Below are positions 23,331 through 34,520 of a DNA stretch of 64,000 nt, piece after piece. The position numbers and the translations under genes were made by a program. Source of the stretch: Undaria pinnatifida (lineage: Eukaryota; Sar; Phaeophyceae; Laminariales; Alariaceae); the NCBI GenBank assembly GCA_012845835.1, contig JABAKD010000002.1:20040129-20104128 (forward strand), in the 5' to 3' direction. The notes below the pieces were generated by a model. That model saw only the letters and a program-made list of their open reading frames with translations. It ran no database searches and was not told the origin of the DNA. The first letter of the stretch is position 1, and every line of letters starts with the position of its first letter.

Positions 23331-23457
23331 ACTTTCGGTGACAGGCGAATTTCGACTGAGGAAAGCGCCTTGTGTTATTATGAATACGAATTGTGCGCCA
23401 GCCGAGATTATTGACCCAGCGCGACCGCCAACAAGGGGATACAGTAGAAGTGCCTCT

Positions 23458-23665
23458 ATAGTGCCGGTTGAGTAGTGCTGTTTGCCCCGTGTGGTGCCGG
23501 TGAAATGGCTTGGCACAAATGGAATCAACGAGAAGTGGCAGTGTACGGAGTCGTGCAGAGGTCCCTCTGTGATGCCGGTTGAGTCGTGCGGGTTGCCCCG
23601 TATGGTGCCGGTGAGATGGCTTGGCACAAATGGGAACAAGAAGTGGCAGTGTACGGAGTAGTGCC
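23458..23665 (+). repeat. Direct repeat, about 110-bp unit, two copies
   Basis: ATGCCGGTTGAGT/TAGTGCCGGTTGAGT, TTGCCCCGT, GGTGCCGGTGA, ATGGCTTGGCACAAATGG and AAGTGGCAGTGTACGGAGT occur in the same order from 23458 and 23568. Confidence 0.75.
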
Positions 23666-23719
23666 GGTTGCCGCCATAGTGCCGTAATATTTACGGCATT
23701 ATGGCGGCAACCGGCACTA
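23659..23719. repeat. 61-bp near-perfect palindrome
   Basis: The 29-base arm starting TAGTGCCGGTTGCCGCCATA (23659-23687) is followed by the loop TAT and its inverse (23691-23719), with a single mismatch. It begins at the end of the direct repeat above and would form a stable cruciform or RNA hairpin. Confidence 0.9.
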
Positions 23720-23960
23720 TAGAAGGACCACTACTACCGCTGTAGCAGACACATGGTGGCTATTGGGCTTTACGTCAAACTCGCTCGTACTACTATGTAT
23801 AACACTGCCCGAAAAGGTGGTATAGCTGTCGCAAAGAACCAGTGGTAAATGCGTGTGTGTAGTGAATCTTCCCAAGGTATCTAAATACGCACTCTGCTTG
23901 GCTGCGTCGTAAGGGGTACCCGGTATTTCAGAAGATTATTCCAACAGTCTCAGGTGTGGG

Positions 23961-24000
23961 TTCGACAAATTTAGGGTCGATACTCACCTTTGCAAGCTGC
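23961..24000 (-). repeat. Dispersed repeat family 1, second-block copy
   Basis: The reverse complement reads GCAGCTTGCAAAGGTGAGTA, then TCGACCCTAAATTTGTCGAA. It matches the 1081-1124 block. Confidence 0.75.
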
Positions 24001-24683
24001 GTACATACGCCGGTCGCCCGATTTCAGTAAGTTTTCATGAGTCAAAATATTAATAATACTGTTGATAGTATCAGATGACGTTGTGTTACAATATTATTAT
24101 GCATGACCAAGTGTTACTATGCACGAGTAACCTCTCATTAATTGATGCATGGTTAAAACAGCAGTAGGGTACCGGCCTCTGCTGTAGTTGACGAAGTTTG
24201 GGGAAGAGTTAACACACCAGTTTCTTACTACTGCCGTACCTTGTGCTACACTGCTATACCACATGTACATGGTGGATGGTTGGTGGGTGGATGGCTTGGC
24301 CGGGGGTTGGTGCGCATAGTATATTTTTTTCGTGCCTGCGGGAGGTGGGTCCTGTTGTTTTATTCTTTAAATGGGTATTTTACGTACGCGGCTCAATCAA
24401 CGTAGCGTCTTCCAAGCCACAGCATCTCGAGCCGGCCCAACTTGGGGGTCTATCCAAGCACAACATCCAGCCTGCCGAGTCGACCTAGAGCCTTCAAAAG
24501 CCACAGCATCGAAACACAGGTTACCCCATAGCGTTCGGGATAGGGTTTGGGCTCGGGGCGGGTGTTCGACTTTGGGCCCCACGACCGAAACACCCCTAAA
24601 GATTCGCTACCAAGGTGTATTTAGGCCTTCTATAATAGAAACTCCCCGCAGCAGAGTATATGCAGGAATTTTCACGCGTTGGA

Positions 24684-24840
24684 TTGGGTCAGAATGACCC
24701 GGACCCGGCCCGATGTTGAAAACCTCCTTTGACCCGACCCCACTCGATCCGTGAAATTTCCAACACCTCCTGGCCCGACCCGACTCGATCCTCGGGTTAT
24801 TTTAAGTACATCCTAAGGCGACCCGCGGGCGGGATGATGA
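24684..24840. repeat. Repeat rich in GACCCG/CGGGTC
   Basis: Repeated CCCGACCCGACTCGATCC-type segments, each with an AAAACCTCC or CAACACCTCC spacer, are related in inverse orientation to 57655-57775. Confidence 0.55.
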
Positions 24841-25337
24841 CCCGTGAAGAGCGTTGGTTTTGTTGTAGCCATCTTCACCTTGTTTGCGTTCGTTGATAAT
24901 TTGGGTAGTGGTTTAGATCCATCTCGGTTGGCGGTCGTTGATCCCTGGGTATTTCCAGGCTTCAGACGCCTCGAAAGGGAGCCCTGCATCTAGGGGCGCG
25001 GCATCAAGTAGGAACTCGCGATCTCTCGTAACTTATTTCATGTACTACTGCTCATATGTGTGTCAGGTGTACTCGTGCAATATGTTACCAGTAAATTTTG
25101 GTACTACTGTGGCTGCTGCTAGCTGCTAAGGTGGCGGTTGTGTTCGTGCAGTAAACACTTGAAAATTACCGAATTTATACCAGCCATGGCTGGCCGTTGC
25201 TGCTGATTTGCCATCATATCATACACGCGAGCTATTTCATTCTGCGCGTTCTTGCCAAAACGATTACCACCAACACTGCTGCTGCTGCTTCTGCTGATGG
25301 GCTTCCCTTCGCGCCTTGCTGCCCCTGGTATCCTTAG
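24841..25337. other. Upstream region of the GT14 gene; no exon assigned
   Basis: A minus-strand frame at 25119-25379 mostly opposes the first GT14 exon and has no domain. A hydrophobic + frame at about 24845-24990 lacks a start codon and is not accepted. The missing 5' exon may lie here or further upstream. Confidence 0.4.
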
Positions 25338-27191
25338 AAATACAACGGATGGTCTCTGACGGATGAGGAATTCACTCACAGCGTGGATTCCAAGAAGGCG
25401 CGAGTGGTTTTCTACATTATTGTGGCCGGCCTAACGGAGCTGCCGGGGTTGGACGCCCTGCTGCGCAGCCTGTACCACGTCGACCACTTTTTTTTGGTTC
25501 ACTTAGACGCGAAGGTAACGGCGACATGCTGTGCTCGGTACAATGTACAATACCGGTAGATGTGACGGTACTGCCCGTGTACGGTATTTAAGGGCAGTTC
25601 CTCTCGTTCCCTCTCTTCTGTTTTCTGTTCATAATCATTTTCTACTTGTATAGAGCTGATATCGGCTACGCTTGGAATCTGTATTCTGAATGGTCTTGGA
25701 ATCTGTATTCCGAATGGTCTTGGAATCTGTATTCCGAATGGTCAATTGTGTTTCTTTTTATATTTTGTACCTGGCACGTGCCTGGTATTTTTACGAGCGA
25801 AGCGAGCTTCCAATTTTCCAATGGCACAAAAAACCACGTGGTACTGTAGGGGTTCCTTCCCACCCTCGCGTGTGCCCGATTTTCCATGTCCCACGTCCCG
25901 CCCCACCAACCATCCCCCGACAAAAAGTATTCGGATCTCCCACAATTAACAACCTAGGAACAGTTGAAACCATCTTGGGACGCACAGCAACGCCCAATGA
26001 CAGCAAAGCAATCTGGTTGGGTTGGGTTGGGTTGGGTGGGGTTGGGTTGGGGGGGGTTGGGTTGGGGGTTGGGTTAAAGATTTGGGTTGGGGGTTGGGTT
26101 AAAGATTTGGGTTGGGGGTTGGGTTAAAGATTTGGGTTGGGTTGGGTTGGGTTGGGTTGGGTTGGGTTGGGTTGGGTTGGGTTGGGTTGGGTTGGGTTGG
26201 GTTGGGTGGGGTGGGGTGGGGTGGGGTTGGGTTGGGTTGGGTGGGGTGGGGTGGGGTGGGGTGGGGTGGGGTGGGGTGGGGTGGGTCGGGTGGGTCGGGT
26301 GGGGTGGGGTGGGGTGGGGGTTGAGTTGGGTTGGGCTGGGCGGGGGCTTTCCTGCTTCCCACCAATGCAAACAGTTGACAGTTGCTAGTAACAACCAACG
26401 CGAGTTTCTAGTGAGATCTACAGGTTAATTTTTGTTTTTTTCCCATATCTGTTCGTTTCGATAACCCAGGCGAAGGCAAACGTTCGAGATGACGTGAAGC
26501 AGCGCATCAGAAGCGTCTTGAATGAGCGAGGGAATGGGCAGATTAACGTGCGCCTCGTCGAGCCGGCAATGCCCGTCACGTGGGGGGGTAAGAACTCAAA
26601 GCGGGACAGGTTTCCCGTGGGATGTGTGGGCATCCGGGAACGGGGGGGGGGGGTCGTAGATGGAGTACGAAGTGGAAGTTTTTGTAGTTTTGTATGGTAT
26701 GATATATTGCGAAGCACGGTAGGGAGGGGTGAGAGCTCACGGCGGGATGGGTTTCTCGGGATTCGTTGGCAGTCGGGAAGGGGGGAGAGGTCCTCGACGG
26801 AATATGAGTCGGAATGTTTTGAATGATATGAACGATCGTGAAGCACGGCAGGGTGAGTGTGATGCCCGTGCCATGCTCTTTTGTTTTCATTGTTGTTGGT
26901 TTCGTCGCCGTTGTTTGTAGGTTCATTTTGATTTTGACTTACAAGTTTAAACTGGCTCGTGTTTTGACAGGTTTCACGTTGACGCTGAACGCCGTGTACG
27001 GCCTGACTCATGCATTGCATTGGAACACCAAGTGGGATTACTTCGTCAATCTCAGCGCTTCCGACCTTCCTCTTTTGCCCCCGGTAAGGAATGTATTAGG
27101 AAGAAAAGCGCACCCGAGGGGGGATAGTGGGCGCTCTCTCCCCGTTTGTCCGGTTTCTTATTGCTGTTGTTGTTGTTGTTGTTTGCTGCTC

Positions 27192-27230
<39 letters not shown>

Positions 27231-30200
27231 TTTTTGGTGTTTGGTGTTGGATTGGTGTTGGTCGGGGTGGTGGTGGTGGTGGAGGTGGTTGTGGTGTCAA
27301 GTGTTGGTGTTGTGTTGTGGTGTTGTCTTGCTGCGCCCAGCGCCATGGCTTTCGCTGGCAACGTCCTACAACCACGATCGTGAGACTCTAACTACTAACC
27401 CTCAGGAGCCATGGCAGGCGAGGGCGCGAGCGGGGAGAAGGGATACCGTTGCCCCCCAGTATGGTGGCGTGATAACGGTTGCTGTCCAGTAGGGCGGCAT
27501 AATTTCGGTTGCTGTGCGGCGTTATTACGGTTGCTGCTACTAGGGCGGCGTGATTGCTTGAGCAGCCCCGTTCCGGAATGCGAAACGAGGATGGAGATGG
27601 AGGGGGGAGGGAGAAGAAGAGGGGATTGGAAACGGGGGAGGGGGAGGAGGGGGGAGCAGAACGGGAAGGGGGGGGAGGGGGGGAGTGAGAGGAGGAGGGG
27701 GGGAATGGGAGGAGGAGGGGGGGAGGGGGAGGAGGAGGGGGGGGAGGGGGAGGAGGAGGGGGGGGAGTGGGAGGAGGAGGGGGGGAGTGGGAGGAGGAGG
27801 GAGGAGGGGGGGGGGGGGAGTCAGAACTGGAGGGGATGGGAAGGGGGTCAGAGGGGGAGGGGGGCAGAAGGGGGAGGAGCGGGGCAGCTGTCGAGGCAAT
27901 CAATGTACAAACCCCCAGAACCCAACCAACTATAACCAACCAAATCAACGAGCCAAACTATTCAACAAAGCCAATACACCACTCAACAGACCCAACCCCA
28001 ACCTGCAAACCCGCCAACCGAAGCAAAATCAATCAACCAATAGTTCAAGCCCGGCTACCCCCCCCCCCCACCCCCTTCACTCTTTGTTTGATTGTTGTGT
28101 GTCGCTCTACGGCGTCAATTTCCGTGCCACCTATGATGCATATTACATGCGTCAGGACGAAATTTCGTCGATTTTGGGAGAGCACAAGGCGGCCAATACT
28201 TCCTTCATAAGGGGATGTCTTTACGAGCCTTCGTGGGAGGGCTACAAGTTTGTTGATAGGTGCGTGAAGAGGGATTTGGCGCGGGGCTGGGGGGGGGATG
28301 GGGAGCGGTGAGTGGGGTGGAGATTGGGGCGGGAGTTCGAGGAAGGTATGGGGTTGGGGGCGGGGTGGGGGGGGGTTAGGGTGGGGGAGGGGGAAGGGCG
28401 GAAGGTGGGGAGGGTTCCTCGAACCTTACTTCGAACCTTGCGTTAACCACCTTGAGCTACCAACCTTCATCGAACCTTGTGCAACCCACCTTATGCAACC
28501 CTCTTGCGCAACCAACTGCTGTGCGCTTGCTTATATTTTAGTTGTTGGTTGGCACTGAAGATGGATGATGCGCAGTTAAGCTTCCTCCCCTACCGCCCCC
28601 AGCCCCCCCCCCCTACTAGACGGGAGCACGTAACGAGCACCCAAAAGTTGGAGGTCTCTGTATTCGGAGCAAGCATAGGAGCGGCGCTCCGTCTCGAAAG
28701 GGATGCGTGGTCAATGCTCAAATGACTTGAGGCAGACAACAAATGGGTACGCCCCCCCCCCCCATCCCCCACCTCCTTATATTCCAGGCGCGAGATGTTC
28801 TCAGAAGATGAGGCGTTGTTGAGAAACACGAACGGTGACAAGCGGTGGCCGTGGGCCATCCTCGACAGCAGCAAGGAGATGCTCCTCCGTCCCGCGCCCA
28901 ACCTTTTCACGGTGCATAAGGTGGGATTTGGTTGGGTGATTTGGCGGTGTGGTCTGGCTGTGCTATTTGGCTGCGTGATTTGGCTATGTGATTTGGTCGT
29001 TTGAGTACACTCGCTTCGTGATTTCGCTGTGTGAGTTGGCTGTACAACTTGGCTGCATAATATCTGGTTCGGGTGTTTCCCGTCCCCCGGGCCTCTTGCC
29101 AAACCCCGCTTGAGTTTTTTATTTAGAGGGACGCGGCACTTTTGGTTTGTATGAGGGTCGCGTTAAGACGCTGTGGTGGTGGTGGTGGTGGTGGTGGTGG
29201 CGGCGGTGGCGGCGGTGATGGTTGGTGGTGGTTGGTAATGGTGGTGTTGGTGGTGTTGGTGTTGGTGATGGTGGTGGTGGTGACTGTTGTTGCTGATCGG
29301 GGTGGTGTTTGTTGACCGTGGTGGTTGCTTGTGGTGGTGGCGTTGGTGTTAGTGGTGGTAGTTGTTGTAGTCGTCGTGGCCGTCGTCGTTGTCGCTGATG
29401 TTGTTGTCACCCCCCCCCTTCTGCTAATGCCTCCCTTCCTTCCGCCTCCGGCCTCTCCCCCCCTTCCCGCCGCCGCCTTGTAAAGGGTGAGTTTTGGGTA
29501 CTGCTGCACCGATCTATGGCAGAGTATGTGCACAAGTCGCCGGATAACCAGGCGCGGTCGCTTCTGGCGTATTTTTCTGGGATGATGGTGAGGAAATAGG
29601 GCAAACCCTGCACGATGACATCGGGGGGGGGGGCGGGGGGGGGGGGGGGGGGGGTACTCATATCGTGCCGTTGGGGGCAGGGAAAGAAGCGGGGAGGGGG
29701 CGGGGAGGTGGGGGGGGCGAGGCGAGGGGGGGGGTTGTCAATGGATAGGGGCAAGCCACTTGCTGGCTTTGTTTTCGTGTGCTGTAGTGAGTCGTGTTTT
29801 TTTACGAAGATTTTGCGCTGTTGCTTTTGCTCTGTTGCTTTTGTGATAGTGCTTATGGGGTAGTGTTTTTTGCGAGGGTTCCTTGGGGTTGGCGCTTGTT
29901 TGCGGTGGTCAGGCGATGGTCACGCCCGCTCCGAACTCTCTTGACATTTCCTGTACTTTTCTAGCCTCCGGTGACAATCAACCTTCCCGGCCATGCATGA
30001 AATGAACACCCACCCCACCCCTCATGGGTGAGTTACGTAAGTTGGAAAGTAGCGAGAAAACGATCGCTATCCTGGAAGAAAGATGGTGGCCACAGACGGC
30101 CGAAAAAAAAAGAGATACGATAAGCAAAAGTTTTTGTAGCTAGTACATGGAAGAAACATACTAAGCGCCCAAATGTTGGAGGTGTCTCTATTAACAATGG

Positions 30201-31562
30201 AGACGGTGCTCCGCCTCGGAAGGGATGATTGGTCGATGATCAATTGACTAGGGCAATTAACAAATGAGTGCGCCCCCCCCTTCCCCCTCGTTCTCTTACA
30301 CGACTCGCTCTGTCTCTCTCTCTCGCGCGCCAGGTTTCGGACGAGGAGTTTTTCCAGACGGTGGCGTGCAACCCCACCTTCCCCCACGACACGCTCCGCA
30401 CCCATGACGACAACCTTCGGTTCGTTAACTGGTGGGGGGATCAGGCGAGCCCGGCGGTTCTGCCTCCATTCAGAGCGGTGGCCGCGGCTAACAGCGGGGC
30501 GATGTTCGGGCGAAAGTTTTCGTCGCGGACCCAGGAAGGGAGGGATGGGATTCGCTGGATAGAGCAATACTTGGCGGATACGTCGAGAGTGAGTGTTGGG
30601 AGTGTTGGGGGAGGGAGGGAGAGTCCGGTTCGGTTGTTTGTTTGGATGATCGTTAAGTTTAGTTTTGTTGTGCTTGCTAGACTTGTTTTTTGTTTTGTTT
30701 ATTTTGGCAGGTTGTTTTGTTTTGTGTGTTTGGCAGGTTGTTTGTTGCAAGGGTTGTGTTTGAGGTGGTGGTGGTGGTATATTTGTTAGAGGTTTGTTGG
30801 TAGTGTTGGTAGTGGCGGTGGCGGTGGCGGTAGTGGGTAGGTGTTGGTGTGTAGGTGTTCCCGCTGGTGGTGCTGTTGGCGTATCGATGTTGGTGTTGTT
30901 CATTGACGGGCTAGACTCCCCAACCCGCGTTAGCTCTGCCCCCCTGACCACTCGCTCCTCCTCCCCCCCCCCCCCCCCCCCCCCGTATTGTCCTTCCTCC
31001 GCTTCCTGCCCGGCATTAGACAAGCGCGAGGATGGCGAGGGTAAAGGGCCGTCTCGCCGCGCGCATGGGCCCCAACAAGGAGCCCGTGGGCTTCTGCGGC
31101 AAACCTAGAGTAAAAAATCCCAAGGAGATGTACTTTGCCGTAGAAGGGCAAGAAGAAAAAGTGCCACAGGAGTTCCAGCCGCAACCGCCGCGTCGAGGGG
31201 GCGGGGGGTGGGGGGAAAGCCGAGAAGAAGGCGCTGAAGCGGGGGCGGGGTTAGGGGGAGGGTTGGGGGAGGGGAAAAGGGGAGAAGGAGGAGGAGGGAG
31301 GGGAAGAGGGGGGGGTCGGGGTCGGGGGGGCGGTCGATTCGCTGTCACCGCGCCGGTCGCCCCGGAAGGTGTGGGGGAGGTGGGAGGGGCGAAGAAGCAG
31401 GAGGAGAGGGAGGAGGAGAGTCGGCCGGTATCGCCGGTTGTGGTGGCGGGGGGTGGTGCCGCGGCGCCGGGGGGTACTGCCGGTGCCGTCGGAGAGAGAC
31501 ATAGTTCTACCCGCGGATCAGGTGGGCCGCTGGAGGATTCGACGCGCGCGAGGGGACGGTAG
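25338..31562 (+). CDS. GT14-family glycosyltransferase (Core-2/I-branching or xylosyltransferase type), 5' end missing
   Basis: Eight exons join in phase: 25338-25514, 26470-26587, 26971-27083, 28156-28259, 28788-28920, 29486-29587, 30334-30588 and 31020-31562 (TAG stop), giving 514 codons. All introns are GT-AG. Family signatures are ARVVFYIIVAGL with FFLVHLDAK in exon 1, VTWGG-FTLTLNAVYGLTHAL across exons 2-3, WDYFVNLSASDLPLLPP in exon 3, ISSILGEH..FIRG in exon 4, GEFWVLLHRSMAEYV in exon 6, and FFQTVACNPTFP with HDDNLRFVNWWGD in exon 7. GT14 enzymes are Golgi type II membrane proteins that transfer GlcNAc, xylose or glucuronic acid; which sugar applies here cannot be told. Exon 1 opens after an acceptor (CCTTAG), so a signal-anchor exon must lie upstream. 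The last exon ends in a Gly/Glu/Arg-rich low-complexity tail of about 110 residues whose reality is less certain. Introns hold microsatellites and two copies of a short repeat. Confidence 0.87.
25679..25743. repeat. 24-bp tandem repeat, three units, in GT14 intron 1
   Basis: CTTGGAATCTGTATTCYGAA plus TGGT is repeated three times almost exactly. The 24-bp unit keeps frame and produces an artificial repeated peptide. Confidence 0.9.
26015..26345. repeat. GGGTT/GGGGT array in GT14 intron 1
   Basis: About 330 bp of TTGGG and GTGGG units include three copies of GGGTTAAAGATTTGGGTTGG. The sense strand carries many consecutive G-runs of 3-4 and is predicted to form G-quadruplexes. Confidence 0.92.
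27160..27345. repeat. GTT/GCT/GGT trinucleotide tract in GT14 intron 3
   Basis: TTGTTGTTGTTG grades into TTGCTGTTGCTG and then GGTGGTGGTGG. Apparent coding frames here are composition artefacts. Confidence 0.9.
27590..27880. repeat. Purine (GGGGGAGGAGG) tract in GT14 intron 3
   Basis: Nearly 290 bases of G and A contain GGAGGAGGGGGGGAG-type units. A long polypurine sense strand could form triplex or quadruplex DNA. Confidence 0.9.
28637..28763 (+). repeat. Exon-edge repeat family, copy 1 (GT14 intron 4)
   Basis: The copy runs from CCCAAAAGTTGGAGGT through GCGCTCCGTCTCGAAAGGGA to AACAAATGGGTACGC and a poly(C) run. It ends 24 bases before exon 5 (28788), so its poly(C) end lies in the region of the 3' splice-site pyrimidine tract. 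Other copies are at 30165-30279 and 52479-52594. Confidence 0.85.
29172..29400. repeat. GGT/GTT trinucleotide tract in GT14 intron 5
   Basis: GGTGGTGGTGG passes into GTTGGTGTTGG and GTCGTCGTTG variants over about 230 bases. No coding signal. Confidence 0.9.
29615..29745. repeat. Poly(G)-rich tract in GT14 intron 6
   Basis: Long G homopolymers, one exceeding 15 bases, alternate with short interruptions just after exon 6. The matching C-rich strand creates spurious proline-rich frames. Confidence 0.8.
30165..30279 (+). repeat. Exon-edge repeat family, copy 2 (GT14 intron 6)
   Basis: GCGCCCAAATGTTGGAGGTG leads to GGTGCTCCGCCTCGGAAGGG and AACAAATGAGTGCGC plus poly(C). It is in the same orientation as copy 1 and ends 54 bases before exon 7 (30334). 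Confidence 0.85.
30963..30984 (+). promoter_or_regulatory. 22-base poly(C) tract upstream of the last GT14 exon
   Basis: An uninterrupted C run lies 35 bases before exon 8 (31020), where a polypyrimidine tract is expected. Its role in splicing is an inference. Confidence 0.4.
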
Positions 31563-33284
31563 CGGCGACGGTGACTGCGGGTGGGGGTGGAGAGGAGAAG
31601 GGGGCGGTAAAAGTGGCTGTCGTGAGGTCAAGGATGGTCCGTACCAGCGCAGCGGTGGCCGAAGCAGCATAACGGTGTTTGCCATTGGGACAGCGCCAGT
31701 GGTGCTCTGACACAGCAGCAGGAGCAGCAGTACGGTGTTTTCCATTGAGGCAACGCCAGCGTTACTCTGCCGGGCACGAAAGCGGAGAAGAGAAGCAGGC
31801 GTCGGAAGGCTTTGATTAGGGTGGTGGTGTGAATAGGGAGGCGATGCTGATGCAAGCAGAGGTGGGGGTGGGTGGTGAAGCCGCAGGTGGAACTGGAGTG
31901 CCGGGTAGCGGCAGCCGCAGCAGCAGCATCAACATCAAGAAAGAGTTGTCGCGTCCAGCCCATTCCTGGGTGGTGGTGGAAGTGGCGGTGGAGGCGGTGG
32001 CCAGGCGGGTGCAGCAACAGCAGCAGCAATTGCGGCAGCACCAGCAGTAACAAGAGGGTTATCGCGGTTGGTCCGTTGCATGGAAGCGCCGGTGGCCTCC
32101 CCCCCGCCCCAGCCGCCACTGCCGCCATCACTGCCGTTGAGCCGAGGGGGGTCGGAGGGCCGGTCGGATCGGGACGCGTGCTACGATATCATATAGAGGT
32201 AGCCTCTTTCTGGCTGAATCGGTTTTTGTGAGGCAGGGCTCCTTAACCAAAATTCTGCCGAAATTCCTCCCCCCCCCCTTTTTTTTTTAATCGTTTTCGT
32301 GGTATATTTACCTCAGCCATGGAGCTGTTCTAATAATGAGTGAGTTGTGGGAGGGGCGTAAGGCGTAAGAGGTCCTCCAAGTGAGGATTCTCGGAAACAA
32401 ACTGGTGCACCAGTACCGCGGCGTGTGTCCAATGGTTGAAATGGTCGAGGGCGTGGAGTGACATGGTTGACGGGAGAAAAACGTCGACTGACGGATTTTT
32501 CCGCTGTTGGTTTTGGCACGGTTTGTTTTGAAAGGGACGTATCGTACGGGGGGAGGCGGTGACAGCCGAGCCGTTGGCGACGGCTGATGGCGGCGCCCGA
32601 TGGAAAATAAAAAAGCCGCGGTGGGTGCGTGAGAACGGGGTTCCGCTTTGACGTTGCCCGAGGATAACGTTTGCCGGTTCCGGGTGTGTGATGACGTTTT
32701 TTGGACCGCGGCAGCTGGTAGCAGCAACTGATAGTGGCTGCCGTTGGAAAGGAAACCCGTAGGTGCGTGAAAGCGGGATAGAAAGATCAGGAGGTCCGCT
32801 TCGCCGGCGCCCGTGGGAAATGTTTGTCAGTTCGGGGTATGATGGCGTTTATCCCCCCCCCCCTCCCCCCCCCCCCCTTTGTGGTGTGGGGTTCTCCCGC
32901 CTCCTACCCCCTCCCACATTCGCGTCCTACCTCTTTTTGGTGGCGCAGATGAAACTGGCGTATTTTGAGATTTAAGGCCGGCCAAGCGTGTATTGATGTT
33001 TTTTGTCCAAAATGCGCTGTTTTGTAGACCTGCGTGAAACGCTTGACATGAGTGTTTCGGGGACCTTGCTACGCCGAAGTGTGTACGGCAGGCCACCCTC
33101 CATGGCGTTTTGGTTTTATTGGTTTTGGTTTTGGTTGGTGTTGTACGATGTGGATTGGTATTTTACACGGGGGGTTTGCCGGGAGAGGCGAGCGTTAAAC
33201 AAGAAGAAACGTGAATGGGCACGCCTACGACTATATGTGCGACAACGAAAACGGCAGCGCCATGGCGCATTGTATTTGGGGACA

Positions 33285-33480
33285 CCACAGCAAAAGCAAC
33301 AACAGCTACTGCTGTAACGTCAACAGCAGCAAGACCGGCTACTACGGTCGTGGCAACGGCAGGGATGACCATAGCAGACAGCAAAAGCACCGACGACACC
33401 AACAGCGCAACAGCAGCAACGTCACCAACAAAGGCCACACCACCAACAGCGACAACAGCAACAACACCACGATCCCCACA
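33285..33480. repeat. CAA/CAG-rich tract
   Basis: CAGCAAAAGCAACAACAGC-type sequence runs for about 200 bases and is open in several frames. No domain was seen. Confidence 0.75.
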
Positions 33481-34169
33481 TCTCCTCCACTACCACCACC
33501 ATTAAAAATCATCCCGCCATGACCCCAACTAGCACCACCGCCAACAACACCACACCAACATAAACTACAACACCAGCAACAGCAATGATGAAGGCAATTC
33601 CAGGTGGAGAGAAACAAAGCACCCAACTGGCGTTACGTTTGCATTGCCTTACAGAGCGTACGCGTTGTGACGTACCGGGTAGTAGTAGTAGCTGTAGTAC
33701 TGGCGGTATGCGTTTTTTTCTCACCTCTTGTTTTTCCCTAGCTTGAGCTACTTCGAAATTATTTTCTGTTTTAATAGCGTAATTACTTATTTTTAGCGTG
33801 AGCTACTACTGTTTCCAGTGGTACGCATCTACATCTCGCCCTTTTTTTGCGGCTACGAACGTAGGTCCAGGAAAAGGAACGGGCAGAATGGGGAGTGTAG
33901 TATAATACTACCCCAAAAAATTGAAACGTAGTTACTGTGCGAGCCACTAAGAGAAGTTCGTTTGAATTCCCCGAGTATTCCCAGAACTGCACTGCAGTAT
34001 TGTCGCCCAACCCCGAACGATCTCCGCCCGCGTTTTTAGGGGAAAACTACTTGGAAATAGTGTGACATGATTTTACAGCGGGGTCAAGCGTTGAAGCGGT
34101 ATTCATAGTTTCTTGTTGTGAACGAGGTTGATTGAGCTTTTTGGACCGGTGGACAGCCCGACCGATCGA

Positions 34170-34520
34170 CGTACCGACGGACCGACCGACCGACCGACCG
34201 CGTGTGTTCGGTACGCTCACGATATGCTTCGAAGTGCGTTTTTTTTTCGCGTGGAAATGTTGTCGCTCGGAGGGAAGCACAAGGGAGAGGGCGGGGGCCG
34301 GGCGTGGGGTGTGAGTGCTTGCAAGCGTCTTGTTTTTGTCGTTGGTCCTGCCTGGGTTTGCCGGACCTTGTGTTGCCGTACCGTGCCTTTGCCCTACTTG
34401 CTGCTTGGCCTTGCATTGCCTTGTCTTGCATTGCCTTGCCTTGCATTGTCTTGCCTTGCATTGTCTTGCCTTGCATGTCCTTGCCTTGCATTGCGTTGCC
34501 TTACCTTGGCTTGCCTTGCC
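34170..34520. repeat. CCGA tetranucleotide and CCTTGCATTG decamer repeats
   Basis: GACCGACCGACCGACCG occupies 34178-34200. From 34400 to 34520, units of CCTTGCCTTGCATTGTCTTG recur. Both make false reading frames. Confidence 0.85.

Noticed and set aside
24845-24992. Hydrophobic + frame (VGFVVAIFTLFAFV) upstream of the GT14 gene as its anchor exon
   Set aside because: There is no in-frame ATG, a TGA lies just upstream, and there is no strong donor. The hydrophobic stretch is too short to accept alone.
27388-27948. Long proline-rich or glycine-rich reading frames in the GGGGGAGG tract
   Set aside because: They are open on both strands because of the purine tract and lie wholly inside a GT14 intron.
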